Below, one piece after another: positions 42,834-53,849 of a stretch of DNA of 64,000 nt. Source of the stretch: Pectobacterium sp. CFBP8739 (lineage in GTDB: Bacteria; Pseudomonadota; Gammaproteobacteria; Enterobacterales; Enterobacteriaceae). The stretch lies in NCBI RefSeq assembly GCF_013449375.1, contig NZ_JACDRR010000005.1:414070-478069 (forward strand), read 5' to 3'. Each line of letters begins with the position of its first letter. Within the stretch, counting starts at the first letter, position 1. The translations under genes and the position numbers were made by a program. Below the pieces are notes generated by a model. It ran no database searches. It had not been told where the DNA came from and saw nothing but the letters and a program-made list of their open reading frames with translations.

Positions 42834-42875
42834 TTAAAAAAACGCCCTGTTGGATAGACCAGACAGGGCATTTAT
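42834..42875. terminator. Bidirectional terminator between the AraC gene and prc
   Basis: GCCCTGT (42844-42850) pairs with ACAGGGC (42863-42869). Seven T residues follow on the minus strand and ATTTATTT on the plus strand. Confidence 0.85.
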
Positions 42876-42897
42876 TTATCAGAACGATTTTAGCGAC

Positions 42898-44913
42898 TTA
42901 CTCTTTCTGCTCCTGTGCCAAATCGTGAGCGATTTTCACCGTTTCATCCAGATAAGGATCGGGAGCCTGATAGTCCTTCGGCAGATCTTCCAGCGATTTG
43001 AGCGGTTTTTTACCTTCTCTTGCCAGTCGATCGTTAATCCGCTTCAGACGCATCGCTTCATCATCGTCGTTCTCTTTCTCGCGCTGGGCAAGATTCAGCG
43101 ACACAATGTTGCGTTTATCCTTCATCGCATTGTAGCGAGCGATATCTTGTGCGACGTACTGGAACTCAGGATCTTTGGCGATACGTTCCTGATGGCGCTC
43201 ATTCAGTGTGCTAATCAGCGCCTTCAAATCGCCACTCTTCGTATAGTTAGCCGCTTTGATGCTGTCCCACGGCAGCGCGTTGTCTTCAAACTTCTCGCCG
43301 GTATCGACCGTTTCGGTGCCGGTTGGCATCATTACGTCAGGCGTTACCCCCTTCATCTGGGTACTACCGCCGTCAATACGATAGAACTTCTGAATCGTAT
43401 ATTGCACGGATCCCAGCGCTGGCCAGTCAGGACGCAACATCTGATCGTAAATCCGATTCAGCGAACGATATTGCTGCACGGTGCCTTTACCGAACGTCGG
43501 CTCACCCACGATCAAGGCACGACCATAATCCTGCATGGCCGCCGCGAAGATCTCGGAGGCGGAAGCACTGAAACGGTCTACCAGTACCACCAGCGGGCCT
43601 TTGTAATACACAATGCCGTCGGTGTCGCTGTCTTCACGCACTTTGCCATTATTATCGCGCACCTGCACCACCGGGCCGCCTGGGATAAACAGGCCGGAAA
43701 GCCCTACCGCTTCCGTCAGCGCACCGCCGCCGTTAGTACGTAAGTCAATCACAATACTGTTGACGTTCTGTTTTTCCAGCTTCTGAAGCTGAACTTTTAC
43801 ATCATCCGTCAGGCCGACATAGAAGCCAGGGATATCCAACACGCCGACTTTATCTTTGCCGACTGTCTTGACGGACATTTTGACCGCACGGTCTTCAAGA
43901 CGAATACGTTCGCGCGTCAGCGTAACAATACGGGTTTTCGTCCCTTTTCCTGCGGGCAGAATTTCCAGACGCACCTTACTGCCTTTCGGCCCTTTAATCA
44001 GCGCGACCACATCATCCAGACGCCAACCGATAACATCGACCATCGGTTTGCCGTTTTGACCTACACCAACGACACGGTCACCCACGGTAATGTTTTTACT
44101 TTTCGCTGCCGGACCGCCAGGCACCATGGAATTAATCATGGTGTAGTCATCATCCATTTGCAGCACCGCACCAATCCCTTCGAGCGACAGGCTCATTTCG
44201 GTATTGAATTGCTCGGTGTTACGCGGTGACAGATAGCTGGTATGCGGGTCGATTTCACGCGCAAAGGCGTTCATGACGAGTTGGAAAACATCTTCGCTGT
44301 TGCTCTGCGCCAAACGGCGAATCGCAAACTGGTAACGCTTGGTTAGCGTCTCTTTGATGTCTTTATCATCTTTACCGGTCAGCTTCAGGCTGAGCCAGTC
44401 ATATTTCACCTTGGCATCCCACAGGCGGTTAAGCTCACCGACGTTCTGCGGCCAAGGCGCTTTGCTACGATCGAGCTCAAACGTGTCATTGCCCGTCAGA
44501 TCGATTGGTTTATCCAGTAGCGACAGCGCATATTGAAAACGCTCAAACCGACGCTTCTGCGCCAGATTGTACAACGCGTACGGAACGTCCAACTGACCGG
44601 ATTTCAGCGCGTCACCCAACTGGGCTTTTTGCCCGGAAAATTGCGCCACATCAGAGGCCAACAGCACGTTGTGGCTGTAGTCCAGCATGTTGAGGTAGCG
44701 GTTAAAAATTTTCTCAGAGAACTGCGCATCCAGCATAAACTGGCGATAATGTGAACGCAGGAAACGTGAGGCCACCCTGTCGCTAACGGTAGCATGTTGA
44801 GGCTCCTGATGTAGCTGAGGGATCTGCTCAACACGCGTAATGTTTTCATTTGCAAAACTAGAGCCCGCCAGCAGTAAGCCTGCGATGGCGGTTATTCTGA
44901 CTAAGTTGTTCAT
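42898..44913 (-). CDS. prc: Tail-specific protease Prc (Tsp)
   Basis: A 671-residue periplasmic S41 protease that degrades SsrA-tagged and other proteins with nonpolar C-termini and processes penicillin-binding protein 3. The signal peptide is NNLVRITAIAGLLLAGSSFA (start at 44913; the frame opens 16 codons earlier). A PDZ domain lies at about 240-325. The catalytic Ser is in DRFSASASEIFAAA and the Lys in GEPTFGKGTVQQY. It is 19 bases downstream of proQ. Confidence 0.97.
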   Translation of the reverse strand: MNNLVRITAIAGLLLAGSSFANENITRVEQIPQLHQEPQHATVSDRVASRFLRSHYRQFMLDAQFSEKIFNRYLNMLDYSHNVLLASDVAQFSGQKAQLGDALKSGQLDVPYALYNLAQKRRFERFQYALSLLDKPIDLTGNDTFELDRSKAPWPQNVGELNRLWDAKVKYDWLSLKLTGKDDKDIKETLTKRYQFAIRRLAQSNSEDVFQLVMNAFAREIDPHTSYLSPRNTEQFNTEMSLSLEGIGAVLQMDDDYTMINSMVPGGPAAKSKNITVGDRVVGVGQNGKPMVDVIGWRLDDVVALIKGPKGSKVRLEILPAGKGTKTRIVTLTRERIRLEDRAVKMSVKTVGKDKVGVLDIPGFYVGLTDDVKVQLQKLEKQNVNSIVIDLRTNGGGALTEAVGLSGLFIPGGPVVQVRDNNGKVREDSDTDGIVYYKGPLVVLVDRFSASASEIFAAAMQDYGRALIVGEPTFGKGTVQQYRSLNRIYDQMLRPDWPALGSVQYTIQKFYRIDGGSTQMKGVTPDVMMPTGTETVDTGEKFEDNALPWDSIKAANYTKSGDLKALISTLNERHQERIAKDPEFQYVAQDIARYNAMKDKRNIVSLNLAQREKENDDDEAMRLKRINDRLAREGKKPLKSLEDLPKDYQAPDPYLDETVKIAHDLAQEQKE

Positions 44914-44932
44914 GCCCAGGTTGGCCTCCGTA

Positions 44933-45679
44933 TCAGAACTGCAAATGTTCTGCGCGTACAATCATTGCCAGTCCAGAAGCCAATTGCACTCTGACTTCGC
45001 CTTTGGCAATTTCAAGCACGGTGGCATCCATGGCGTCTTTGCCGGCTCTGACTTTGATTTCCTGACCGATTTGCAGTTTGGAAACATCCGTAACCGCGAC
45101 CCGCTGACGCTCATTGTTGGCAGGTTTTACCTGACGAGATTGAGCATTAGCAGATGGCTGAGAAGAGGACTGCGATGGGTCGGAAGAAGACTGACGAGGT
45201 TTACGCTGTGCATGGTTTTGAGAAGCACGGTTTTGAGAAGCATCGCGACGTGGCGCGCGCTTCTGAGCGGGACGAGGAGCACGTGCCGCGTCTGCCGATT
45301 CTCCGGCTGCTTCACGTTTTTTCGCCTGCTGCTCAGCACGCTGAGCCTGAACTCGCGCTTTCGCTTCTTCCAACTGCGTGCGGGCATGATCGACATGCTG
45401 CTGTTCCAACTCGCCACACGGATTACCATCCAGATCGACACGTTGGGCACCCAATTTTACACCGTACAGATAGCGCCAGCTTGAGGTGTACAGACGCAGC
45501 GCAGAGCGTAATTGCGTCTTACTGACGTTATCGGACTCCGGTACACGCTCAACAAGATCCTGAAAAATACCGATCTTTAACGGACGCGTTTCACCTTCAG
45601 TGGTGAAACAAAGCGGGAACCGCTCTGCCAAAAAGGCAATAACTTCTTTACTACTGTTCAACTTAGGTTGATTTTCCAT
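44933..45679 (-). CDS. proQ: RNA-binding protein ProQ
   Basis: A 248-residue RNA chaperone. The N-terminal FinO domain (about 1-125, with [12 protein letters not shown]) binds structured RNAs, a long basic, low-complexity linker (about 126-195, rich in Q, S, R, P) follows, and a small Tudor-like domain ends the protein. The linker is longer than in E. coli (232 residues) and includes a short duplication, [11 protein letters not shown], encoded by a 12-base repeat at about 45218-45245. It lies just upstream of prc. Confidence 0.96.
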   Translation of the reverse strand: MENQPKLNSSKEVIAFLAERFPLCFTTEGETRPLKIGIFQDLVERVPESDNVSKTQLRSALRLYTSSWRYLYGVKLGAQRVDLDGNPCGELEQQHVDHARTQLEEAKARVQAQRAEQQAKKREAAGESADAARAPRPAQKRAPRRDASQNRASQNHAQRKPRQSSSDPSQSSSQPSANAQSRQVKPANNERQRVAVTDVSKLQIGQEIKVRAGKDAMDATVLEIAKGEVRVQLASGLAMIVRAEHLQF

Positions 45680-45763
45680 GAAATTTCCTGATTACAACGG
45701 GTTTGCCAACCGGCGCAGGCATGAACAGGCGTCATTATAATGACGCCATCGGCAATTGCCACG

Positions 45764-46270
45764 TTAACCTTGTCTCAACATGAGAGAATTGATGAATGTC
45801 ATCACATCGCTCGCTTCCAGTTGAGCACAAAGTACGCTAACTACGGCCTTCAGCCCTTCTTCATCATCCGCGTCAAAACGCCGATAAAGAGGACTGTCAA
45901 TATCCAGAACGCCAATCACTTGCCCGTTCACGACAAGCGGTAGCACGATTTCTGCGTTACTCGCGGCATCACAGGCGATATGACCGGGGAACGCATGGAC
46001 ATCATCCACGCGCTGAATGCGATTTTCAGCTATCGCCGCACCGCATACACCTTTGCCAACAGGAATACGCACACAGGCAACCTTGCCCTGAAACGGTCCC
46101 AGGAAAAGCGTGTCGTTATCCAACAGGTAAAATCCTGCCCAGTTAACCCCATCCAAACGCTCAAACAGCAACGCACTACTGTTTGATAAGATCGTAATAA
46201 AACGGTTTTCATCCGCGATAAGCGATGACATGTCGCGAACGAGATCCTGATAAAATTCTTGTTTATTCAT
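45764..46270 (-). CDS. msrC: Free methionine-(R)-sulfoxide reductase
   Basis: A 168-residue GAF-domain enzyme that reduces free methionine-R-sulfoxide with thioredoxin. Redox cysteines are seen in KVACVRIPVGKGVCG and HIACDAAS. It is the YebR family and sits between proQ and letA as in E. coli. No Shine-Dalgarno site is visible; the start region holds a 14-bp tandem duplication that creates a tiny overlapping upstream frame. Confidence 0.95.
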   Translation of the reverse strand: MNKQEFYQDLVRDMSSLIADENRFITILSNSSALLFERLDGVNWAGFYLLDNDTLFLGPFQGKVACVRIPVGKGVCGAAIAENRIQRVDDVHAFPGHIACDAASNAEIVLPLVVNGQVIGVLDIDSPLYRRFDADDEEGLKAVVSVLCAQLEASDVMTFINSLMLRQG

Positions 46271-46284
46271 AACGTATTATTCAT
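46267..46284 (-). other. Five-codon minicistron overlapping the msrC start
   Basis: ATTCATAACGTATT is duplicated in tandem (46265-46292). On the minus strand this gives an upstream ATG (MNNTL then TGA) whose stop overlaps the msrC ATG as ATGA. It may couple translation or be an accident of duplication. The rest of the 46285-46577 gap shows no other structure I could name. Confidence 0.4.
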
Positions 46285-46577
46285 AACGTATAGCGTTGTC
46301 TTTTCAAAACCGTGCGAAAAATTCCCGCACAGACTGCATTAGCATCGGTTACAGAATGCCATAAGATTAGCGCCTTCGCGCGAAGAATCATTCACTTTAC
46401 TGTAACGCTGTCACGCATATCGTGCTATTTCCACCAGAAAAATAATATCGGGCAGAGATCAGAGCCTTATTATGAATTTATCATTCGTTGAGCCTTCAGT
46501 TACACTAAATAGCTGTGAATACGTTATCTAGCGTGAATATAACGGGACTCAACACCTTCCACCGAATCGCAGGAAAA

Positions 46578-47858
46578 ATGAAAATACATACTATCGCCAG
46601 CCCTGCGCCGTTTCCCTCGCCCCGACCACCGTTAACCGAGGGGGCGAAAAGGTCTGTACCTGCGATCGATCATTATCATCGTTGCCCAGAATGTGATGCT
46701 TTCTTTGCGCTGCCGTCGTTGAAGCGTAACCAGACAGCTAACTGTCCACGCTGCGATGCCAAAGTCAGCTCGGGCAGAGACTGGCCCATTTCCCGGTTGG
46801 CTGCAATGGCCGTTGCCATGCTGGTATTGATGCCGTTTGCCTTCACTGAACCGTTAATCCGTATTCGTCTTCTGGGCGTCACCATCAATGCCAGCCTGTT
46901 TGAAGGTATTTGGCAAATCACCCGTCAGGGGCATCCACTCACGGCGAGCATGGTCGCTTTCTGTACCGTGGGCGCACCACTCACGCTGGTCTTTTCGCTG
47001 TTATATCTGTTCTTTGCTCCCCGCATCGGCATGAATCTGCGCCCCATTCTGCTCATGTTGCAACGGTTAAAAGAGTGGATGATGCTGGATATCTATCTGG
47101 TCGGTATGGCCGTCGCCGCGATTAAAGTTCGTGAATTCGCGGATGTTCAGGCGGGTATCGGGCTGGTCGCTTTTCTGGCGCTGATGAGCTTAAGCCTGCT
47201 GACGCTGATTCATTTAAATACCGACCAACTGTGGCAGCGGTTTTACCCGCGCATGAGGCCATTGATTTCGCCGGATCGCTATCGAATCTGCCTTTCCTGC
47301 CATTTCACCAGCTCGCCTGACAATCGGGGGCGCTGCCCTCGTTGCCATATTCCGCTTCGCTTACGCCAGCGGCACAGTCTGCAAAAATCCTGGGCAGCAC
47401 TGATTGCTTCCATCATTTTACTGTTCCCCGCTAACCTGTTGCCCATATCAATTATTTATGTCAACGGTGCCCGTACAGAAGACACGATCTTCTCCGGTAT
47501 TCTTTCGCTCGCATCAGGCAATGTTCCTATTGCGCTGGTGGTGTTCATTGCCAGTATTCTGGTGCCGTTGACTAAAGTGATGGTGCTGTTCGGGCTGCTG
47601 GTCAGTATCCATCTCCGGTCAGAAGGCAATATCATGATGCGCATGAAGATGCTGCGTATTATCCGCTGGATTGGCCGCTGGTCTATGCTCGATTTATTTG
47701 TGATTGCCCTGACGATGTCGCTCGTCAATCGCGATCAACTCCTCGCTTTCACCATGGGGCCTGCTGCCTTTTACTTTGGCGCGGCGGTGATTCTCACTAT
47801 CCTTGCCGTTGAATGGCTGGATAGCCGACTGATGTGGGATAACACTGATGTGGAATAA
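46578..47858 (+). CDS. letA: LetA (YebS), partner of the LetB lipid tunnel
   Basis: A 426-residue inner-membrane protein of the PqiA family, with about eight membrane segments. Two zinc-ribbon-like Cys motifs, CPECDAFF with CPRCDAK and CLSCHFT with CPRCHIPL, precede the two PqiA domains. It is thought to load lipids into LetB for transport between inner and outer membranes. AGGA is three bases before ATG 46578, and this start gives almost the E. coli length. letB follows two bases after the stop. Confidence 0.94.
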   Translation: MKIHTIASPAPFPSPRPPLTEGAKRSVPAIDHYHRCPECDAFFALPSLKRNQTANCPRCDAKVSSGRDWPISRLAAMAVAMLVLMPFAFTEPLIRIRLLGVTINASLFEGIWQITRQGHPLTASMVAFCTVGAPLTLVFSLLYLFFAPRIGMNLRPILLMLQRLKEWMMLDIYLVGMAVAAIKVREFADVQAGIGLVAFLALMSLSLLTLIHLNTDQLWQRFYPRMRPLISPDRYRICLSCHFTSSPDNRGRCPRCHIPLRLRQRHSLQKSWAALIASIILLFPANLLPISIIYVNGARTEDTIFSGILSLASGNVPIALVVFIASILVPLTKVMVLFGLLVSIHLRSEGNIMMRMKMLRIIRWIGRWSMLDLFVIALTMSLVNRDQLLAFTMGPAAFYFGAAVILTILAVEWLDSRLMWDNTDVE

Positions 47859-47860
47859 TA

Positions 47861-50503
47861 ATGCAAGATAATACGCCTAGGACACCAACCGAAGCAACGG
47901 TGAAAAACAAGCGTCGCCTGTCGCCATTCTGGCTGCTGCCGCTGATTGCGCTGATGATTGCTGGCTGGCTGATTTACACCAATCAGCAAGAGCGTGGGGC
48001 TACCGTCACCATTGATTTCGTCTCCGCCGATGGGATTGTCGCCGGGCGTACTCCCGTGCGTTATCAGGGGGTAGAAGTCGGCACGGTGCAAAATATCAAA
48101 TTGAGCGAAGACCTGCGTACCATTCAGGTCGAAGCCAGTATCAAAAGCGATATGAAGGAAGCGTTGCGCAGCGGCACGCAGTTCTGGCTGGTTACCCCGA
48201 AAGCCTCTCTCGCCGGGGTTTCAGGACTGGATGCGCTGGTGGGGGGGAACTACATCGGGATGATGCCCGGCTCCGGCGAGCCGCAAGAGCACTTTTCCGC
48301 GCTGGATACCCAGCCCAAGTACCGCGTGAATAGTGGAGAATTGCTGATTCACCTCCATGCCGACGATCTCGGTTCACTGAACACGGGTTCGCTGGTTTAC
48401 TACCGCAAAATTCCGGTGGGAAAAGTCTACGACTACACCGTTTCTCAGGATCGTCGTGGGGTCATGATTGACGTGCTGGTGGAACGCCGCTTTACCCATC
48501 TGGTGAAGAAAAATAGTCGCTTCTGGAATGTGTCTGGCTTTAATGCGGACATTAGCGTCAGCGGCGCAAAAATTGAGATGGAAAATCTGGCGGCGCTGGT
48601 TAATGGCGCCATCGCGTTCGATTCACCGGAAGAGAGCGAGAATGCGAGTGCTGAACAAACCTATCGCCTCTATCCCGATCTGGCACAGAGCCAGCGCGGA
48701 GTGAAAATCGTGCTGGACTTACCGTCGGGTGACAGCCTCTCCGAAGGCCGTACACCGCTAATGTATCAAGGGTTGGAAGTCGGTACGCTAAATAAAATCA
48801 CGTTAAATCCAGACGATGGTAAGGTCAGCGGAGAGCTAATCATCGATCCTTCCGTCGTGTCGCTGATGCGTGAAGGCACACGTATCGAACTCAGCAAACC
48901 CCAGCTTTCGCTCAGCGACCTGAATGTGTCACGCCTGCTGAGCGGCCCAACGTTGACGCTCATCCCTGGCGAAGGCGAACCACGCCAGCATTTTACCGTG
49001 CTGGATAGTGGACAACAGCAGCTTAGTCAGCCCGGCGCGCTGTCTATCCAGCTCACGGCGGCACAGAGCTATGGCATTGATAGCGGTCAACCCGTGCTGC
49101 TGCACGGTGTGCAGATCGGTCAAGTGGTGAAGCGCACGCTGGATGAACAAGGCGTCAGCTTCATTTTGGTGATCGAGCCGCGATATCGCCAGTTATTGCA
49201 CCGCGACAGCAAATTCATCGTTAACAGCCGCGTAAATGTGAAGATGGGGCTGGATGGAATTCAAGTGCTGGGTGCCAGCGCGCAAGAGTGGGTCAGCGGC
49301 GGTATTCAGGTTTTACCAGGCAGCAAAGGCGACGTGCAAACCCGTTACCCGCTGTTTAGCGATCTCGAAAAAGCCGAAGAAGGTATTCGTGGTTCCACCC
49401 CCTCACCGACCCTCACCTTAGTGACTGATAGCCTGCCGGATATTCAGGACGGTTCCATCGTGCTGTACCGTAAATTCCAGGTAGGTGAAATCATGCGGGT
49501 GCGGCCAAAGGCAGATACCTTTGAGGTTGACGTTTATATTCGTCCCGAGCACCGTAAGCTGCTGACGGAAAACAGCGTGTTCTGGGCAGAAGGCGGCGCC
49601 CGTGTGCAGTTGAATACCTCAGGCCTGACCGTGCAGGCTTCCCCCTTGAATCGGGCACTTAAGGGCGCGATCAGTTTTGATAATCTGGAAGGCGCACCGG
49701 AAATTAAAGGAGGAAAACGCGTCCTGTACAACAACGAAACGGCGGCACGCGCCGTGGGGAGCCGCATCATTCTGCGCACCTACGACGCCAGTAAGCTCGC
49801 ACCGGGCATGCCGATTCGTTATCTGGGTATTGATATCGGTCAGTTAGATTCGCTGAAACTGTCCGAACAGCGTAACGAAGTGCTGGTGCAGGCCGTACTC
49901 TATCCTGAATATGTGCGTAATTTCGCCCGTGCTGGCACGCGTTTTTCCGTCGTCACACCGGAAATTTCCGCCGCTGGCGTGAACCATCTGGAAACACTAT
50001 TCCAGCCTTATATTAACGTCGAACCGGGTAACGGCAGCGTCACCCGCAATTTTGAGCTGCAACAGGCCACGATCTCCGATTCCCGCTATCAGGACGGCCT
50101 GAATATCAGCGTTGACGCACCGGAAGCTGGCGCGTTGCAGGTCGGTACGCCAGTGCTGTTCCGCGGCATTGAAGTCGGTACGGTAACCGGACTGTCACTA
50201 GGTACGCTCTCCGACCGTATTGCCGTATCGCTACGCATCAGCAAACACTATCAGCATTTGGTACGCGATAATTCCGTCTTCTGGCAGGCTTCAGGTTACA
50301 ACCTGGAATTCGGATTGGTTGGCGGCGTCATCAAGAGCGGAACCTTCCAGCAGTTCATCCGCGGCGGTATCGCTTTCGCCACGCCGCCTAGCACACCGCT
50401 TGCGCCTAAGGCACAGGAAGGGAAACATTTCCTGCTGCGAAACGAGGAACCCAAAGAGTGGCGACAATGGGGTACAGCGATTCCAAATCCCACTAATCAT
50501 TAA
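47861..50503 (+). CDS. letB: LetB (YebT), seven-MCE-domain envelope tunnel protein
   Basis: An 880-residue protein with one N-terminal membrane segment (about 24-42) and a long periplasmic part made of seven repeated MCE domains. The repeat signature is visible many times: TPVRYQGVEVGTV, TPLMYQGLEVGTL, QPVLLHGVQIGQV, MPIRYLGIDIGQL and TPVLFRGIEVGTV. In E. coli it stacks as hexameric rings to form a hydrophobic channel spanning the periplasm. Length agrees with E. coli (877). It forms an operon with letA; rsmF follows after 144 bases. Confidence 0.96.
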   Translation: MQDNTPRTPTEATVKNKRRLSPFWLLPLIALMIAGWLIYTNQQERGATVTIDFVSADGIVAGRTPVRYQGVEVGTVQNIKLSEDLRTIQVEASIKSDMKEALRSGTQFWLVTPKASLAGVSGLDALVGGNYIGMMPGSGEPQEHFSALDTQPKYRVNSGELLIHLHADDLGSLNTGSLVYYRKIPVGKVYDYTVSQDRRGVMIDVLVERRFTHLVKKNSRFWNVSGFNADISVSGAKIEMENLAALVNGAIAFDSPEESENASAEQTYRLYPDLAQSQRGVKIVLDLPSGDSLSEGRTPLMYQGLEVGTLNKITLNPDDGKVSGELIIDPSVVSLMREGTRIELSKPQLSLSDLNVSRLLSGPTLTLIPGEGEPRQHFTVLDSGQQQLSQPGALSIQLTAAQSYGIDSGQPVLLHGVQIGQVVKRTLDEQGVSFILVIEPRYRQLLHRDSKFIVNSRVNVKMGLDGIQVLGASAQEWVSGGIQVLPGSKGDVQTRYPLFSDLEKAEEGIRGSTPSPTLTLVTDSLPDIQDGSIVLYRKFQVGEIMRVRPKADTFEVDVYIRPEHRKLLTENSVFWAEGGARVQLNTSGLTVQASPLNRALKGAISFDNLEGAPEIKGGKRVLYNNETAARAVGSRIILRTYDASKLAPGMPIRYLGIDIGQLDSLKLSEQRNEVLVQAVLYPEYVRNFARAGTRFSVVTPEISAAGVNHLETLFQPYINVEPGNGSVTRNFELQQATISDSRYQDGLNISVDAPEAGALQVGTPVLFRGIEVGTVTGLSLGTLSDRIAVSLRISKHYQHLVRDNSVFWQASGYNLEFGLVGGVIKSGTFQQFIRGGIAFATPPSTPLAPKAQEGKHFLLRNEEPKEWRQWGTAIPNPTNH

Positions 50504-50647
50504 CGCACACACCTGACAGGGCGGCAACGATCGCCCTGTCGTTTTCACGCGCCGTCTTGTCGTTTTCGCATGATGCATGAAAGATCCGTGCTACACTTTG
50601 CCGCTTCTTCCCCTCGTTTTACTGAATAACCTGTACGGAACCACGCC

Positions 50648-52102
50648 GTGGCAAAATTTACTCCAGCTAACCTGCCTGCTGAATTTCTCGACACGATGCG
50701 GGACATCATGCCTTCATCGCTTTCGATGGACGATTTTATTTCCGCCTGCCAGCGCCCGCTGCGCCGGAGCATCCGCGTCAATACGTTAAAAATCAGCGTC
50801 GATGCCTTCTTGCAGCTCGTACAACCCTATGGCTGGCAGCTCGAACCGATTCCCTGGTGTCAGGAAGGCTTCTGGCTGCTGAATGCGGAAGAAGAAAACA
50901 CGAGGCTGGGCAATACGCTGGAGCACCTAAGCGGGCTGTTTTACATTCAGGAAGCCAGCTCCATGCTGCCCGTCAGCGCCCTGTTCCATTGCAACGATAC
51001 GTTGGAAACGGTGTTGGACGTCGCCGCCGCTCCGGGTTCTAAAACCACGCAGATCGCAGCACGGATGAATAATGAAGGGGCTATCATCGCCAACGAGTAT
51101 TCGGCCAGTCGAGTAAAAGTGCTGCATGCCAACATCAGCCGCTGCGGCGTCAGCAATACCGCGATGACACATTTCGACGGGCGGGTTTTCGGCGCAGCAC
51201 TGCCGGAATATTTTGATGCAATACTGCTCGATGCGCCGTGTTCCGGTGAAGGCGTAGTGAGAAAGGATCCGGCGGCAATGAGCCACTGGTCGCAAGAGAG
51301 CATTACCGAGATTGCCGCCACGCAGCGCGACCTGATTCTGAGCGCATTCCATGCTCTGAAGCCCGGCGGCGTGATGATTTACTCCACCTGTACGCTGAAT
51401 CGGCAGGAAAATCAGCAAGTTTGCCATTGGTTACAGACACAGTTTCCCAACGCCTGTGAGTTTGAATCGTTACGCGACCTCTTCACCGATGCCGAACGTG
51501 CCACAACGGAAGACGGCTTCCTGCACGTATTCCCACAAATTTATGACAGCGAAGGCTTCTTTGTTGCCCGTTTGCGCAAGACGGCCAGCGTGCCGCCGCT
51601 GCCGCGCCCAGGTTATAAAGTCGGTAAATTCCCGTTCTCTCCGGTTGCCCCCAAAGATTGCACACCACTCATACAAGCGGCGCGTAAGCAGGGCATTCAT
51701 TGGGATGAGACGTTACTGCAACTGTGGCAACGTGATGGGGAGATCTGGCTTTTCCCTACGGCGTTGGCCTCCGCCTTTGGCAATATCAAATTCTCACGAA
51801 TTGGCATTAAGCTCGCTGAGCGCTTCCCTAAAGGTTTTCGCTGGCAACATGAAGCGGTTGTCGCGTTGGCCGATCCAGACGCAGACCATGCCTACGCACT
51901 GACCAATGACATTGCCTGCGAGTGGTTCCAGGGCAAAGACTGTTATCCCGAACCGCTCCCTGCGGCGGATGAGCTGATTTTAACCTACCAGAATACGCCC
52001 GTCGGTTTGGCCAAACGCATCAATAGCCGGATAAAAAACAGCCTGCCGCGCGATTTAGTGCGGGATGGCGCCTCCTCTGCTCAACCTTTGGCTAAAGGAT
52101 AA
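50648..52102 (+). CDS. rsmF: 16S rRNA (cytosine-1407-C5)-methyltransferase RsmF
   Basis: A 484-residue enzyme of the NOL1/NOP2 family. The SAM-binding motif [16 protein letters not shown] is at about 120, the motif IV Cys in [16 protein letters not shown] and the motif VI Cys in [11 protein letters not shown]. The C-terminal PUA-like part continues to PRELVRDG-type end, here PRDLVRDG. Start is GTG 50648. It follows letB as in E. coli. Confidence 0.95.
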   Translation: MAKFTPANLPAEFLDTMRDIMPSSLSMDDFISACQRPLRRSIRVNTLKISVDAFLQLVQPYGWQLEPIPWCQEGFWLLNAEEENTRLGNTLEHLSGLFYIQEASSMLPVSALFHCNDTLETVLDVAAAPGSKTTQIAARMNNEGAIIANEYSASRVKVLHANISRCGVSNTAMTHFDGRVFGAALPEYFDAILLDAPCSGEGVVRKDPAAMSHWSQESITEIAATQRDLILSAFHALKPGGVMIYSTCTLNRQENQQVCHWLQTQFPNACEFESLRDLFTDAERATTEDGFLHVFPQIYDSEGFFVARLRKTASVPPLPRPGYKVGKFPFSPVAPKDCTPLIQAARKQGIHWDETLLQLWQRDGEIWLFPTALASAFGNIKFSRIGIKLAERFPKGFRWQHEAVVALADPDADHAYALTNDIACEWFQGKDCYPEPLPAADELILTYQNTPVGLAKRINSRIKNSLPRDLVRDGASSAQPLAKG

Positions 52103-52219
52103 ATACGGTTTCTGCATCAGGTGGTGATAAAACCACCTGATGAACCGTACGTTCCCTCTTTCCTCGCGGATTTTCATCTATCCTCTCTAGATGTGAACCA
52201 GTAATGTCTGGAGAACGGC

Positions 52220-52411
52220 ATGTTTGCGTTAGTAATATTTGTTTGTTATCTCGGGCATGGCTGTGACGATGTAGTCGTCGGCGCCTACAACACCGAAGCG
52301 CAGTGTCTGCAAGCGATGGACGAACAACGCCTGCGTCGCGCTGGCTGCTTCCCCATCGAAGAGTATATCGATGGCTTCTGGATTCCCGCTCAGGAGTACG
52401 CTGATTTTTAG
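52220..52411 (+). CDS. yebW: YebW family small protein
   Basis: A 63-residue protein of the DUF1482 family, MFALVIFVCYLGHGCDDVVV at the start and CFPIEEYIDGFWIPAQEYADF at the end, close to E. coli YebW. Four Cys residues. The first 12 residues are hydrophobic. GGAGAACGGC precedes the ATG. Function unknown. E. coli yebV, which normally precedes it, is absent. Confidence 0.92.
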   Translation: MFALVIFVCYLGHGCDDVVVGAYNTEAQCLQAMDEQRLRRAGCFPIEEYIDGFWIPAQEYADF

Positions 52412-52547
52412 TTTTCCTACCTGAGTTTTCTCATCGACACACACTCAAACCGCCGCATAGCAAAGTGAAGATGATTAGCATGTGCGGCGTTGTATTCCGT
52501 CCCCAGCGAGTTATTGAAAAATAGCGATTCTTTTCTCCTGAGTAATA

Positions 52548-53615
52548 TTATGCTATTAGCGTAAACTCAGCCGGATTCATCCCCATTGATATCCCCGCCT
52601 CCACGATTTTCTGCCACTCTTGATCGGACAGATAAACACCGCCTGCGTGGCACTGTGTCTGAGAAATACGCTCTGGTTCACCGGAGATTAGAATGGGGTG
52701 TGCCGGATCGGGTGCCGTTGAAGAACGAACATAATCCAGCATCGCATCATATTCTTTTTGCAGCCACGCCATCGACACCATACTGGCGGGATCGATAACA
52801 ATCGTCGTCATGTTATTGACGATCGCCCCCTGACGTTCGTTCTCCGGTTGAATGGTTCCACCACCGGAGAGCAGTCCTGCCAGCATTTCAGCCGCTAAAA
52901 TCAATCCGCCACCTTTATGTTTCGCAATCGGTTTTAAGGCCCCGTGCTTCTCGCCTTCCCACATGACTTTAGGATCGTTAGTAGACACGCCGTGGCAATC
53001 CAGCATGACCTCTTCGTCAAAGGTTTTACCTGCCAGATACGCAACGCGGGTTTTCCCCAGCGCCACCACGCTGGTGGCGAAATCCAGAATAAAGGCCGCA
53101 TTATGCGCCGTGGGCGGAAACGCAATGCAGATAGGGTTCGTACCAAAACGAGCCTCACTGCCACACCAGGGCGCCACAATCGGGTCGAGATCGTTAACGT
53201 TGACGAAATGTATCGACACGAACCCAGCATCCGCCGCCATTTCCCCATAGGTGCCGATACGCCCTAAATGGCAGGTAGACGACAGCGTCATTAAACACAC
53301 GCCCGTTGTTTTCACCCGATCAATAGCCGCCTGCATCGCTTCTTTGCCCGTACGCTGACCAAACCCACGATCGCCAGTAAATTGCAGTACCGCTCCGCTA
53401 TCGCGCAGTAAACGCGCAGGGGTATTAGGGTGCATGATGCCTTTCCCGATAAACTCCACATAGTGCGGCAACATCCCCACACCGTGGCTGTCATGTCCTT
53501 TCAGGTTCGCGCTCACAAGGTGCTCAGTGACAATACGGGCTTCGTTTTCTTCACATCCTGCTTTTTGCAATACGCTTTGCATCATCGCCATCAGACGGCT
53601 GACTGAAATCTGCAT
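52548..53615 (-). CDS. Malate/L-lactate dehydrogenase-family oxidoreductase (HcxB/YlbC type)
   Basis: A 355-residue NAD(P)-dependent 2-hydroxyacid dehydrogenase of the LDH2/MDH2 family, unrelated to classical lactate dehydrogenase. Typical stretches are LKGHDSHGVGMLPHYV (with the catalytic His), CHLGRIGTYGEMAADAG, RFGTNPICIAFP and HKGGGLILAAEM. It is nearest, by eye, to E. coli YbiC (HcxB), but the substrate is not certain. It stands alone between yebW and a divergently read cupin gene; this part of the region has no counterpart at the E. coli locus. Confidence 0.88.
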   Translation of the reverse strand: MQISVSRLMAMMQSVLQKAGCEENEARIVTEHLVSANLKGHDSHGVGMLPHYVEFIGKGIMHPNTPARLLRDSGAVLQFTGDRGFGQRTGKEAMQAAIDRVKTTGVCLMTLSSTCHLGRIGTYGEMAADAGFVSIHFVNVNDLDPIVAPWCGSEARFGTNPICIAFPPTAHNAAFILDFATSVVALGKTRVAYLAGKTFDEEVMLDCHGVSTNDPKVMWEGEKHGALKPIAKHKGGGLILAAEMLAGLLSGGGTIQPENERQGAIVNNMTTIVIDPASMVSMAWLQKEYDAMLDYVRSSTAPDPAHPILISGEPERISQTQCHAGGVYLSDQEWQKIVEAGISMGMNPAEFTLIA

Positions 53616-53849
53616 GTCTCTTCCCTTTATCTACCGATGAGTATTCACAGGTTTCATCCTACTGCGGAACGGGAATGAATAAAATATAAACAAATCAAGC
53701 AAGATACCAATCAGTGCGATTGCCTTAACCATCTGGTGAAGGCTTTCCCTCAGCAGTACCATCCCCGACGTTGTAAGACGTACACAGAGACGGCTGACAT
53801 AGATAGGGTTGCCTGCTTATCGGGCATAGATAATATGGATTTTATTTAA

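Noticed and set aside
42850..43743. 297-codon plus-strand open frame
   Set aside because: Antisense to the 3' half of prc; composition rich in H, R, F and V as expected for a shadow frame; no ribosome site.
45154..45525. Plus-strand frame across the proQ linker
   Set aside because: Shadow of the low-complexity linker of ProQ on the opposite strand.
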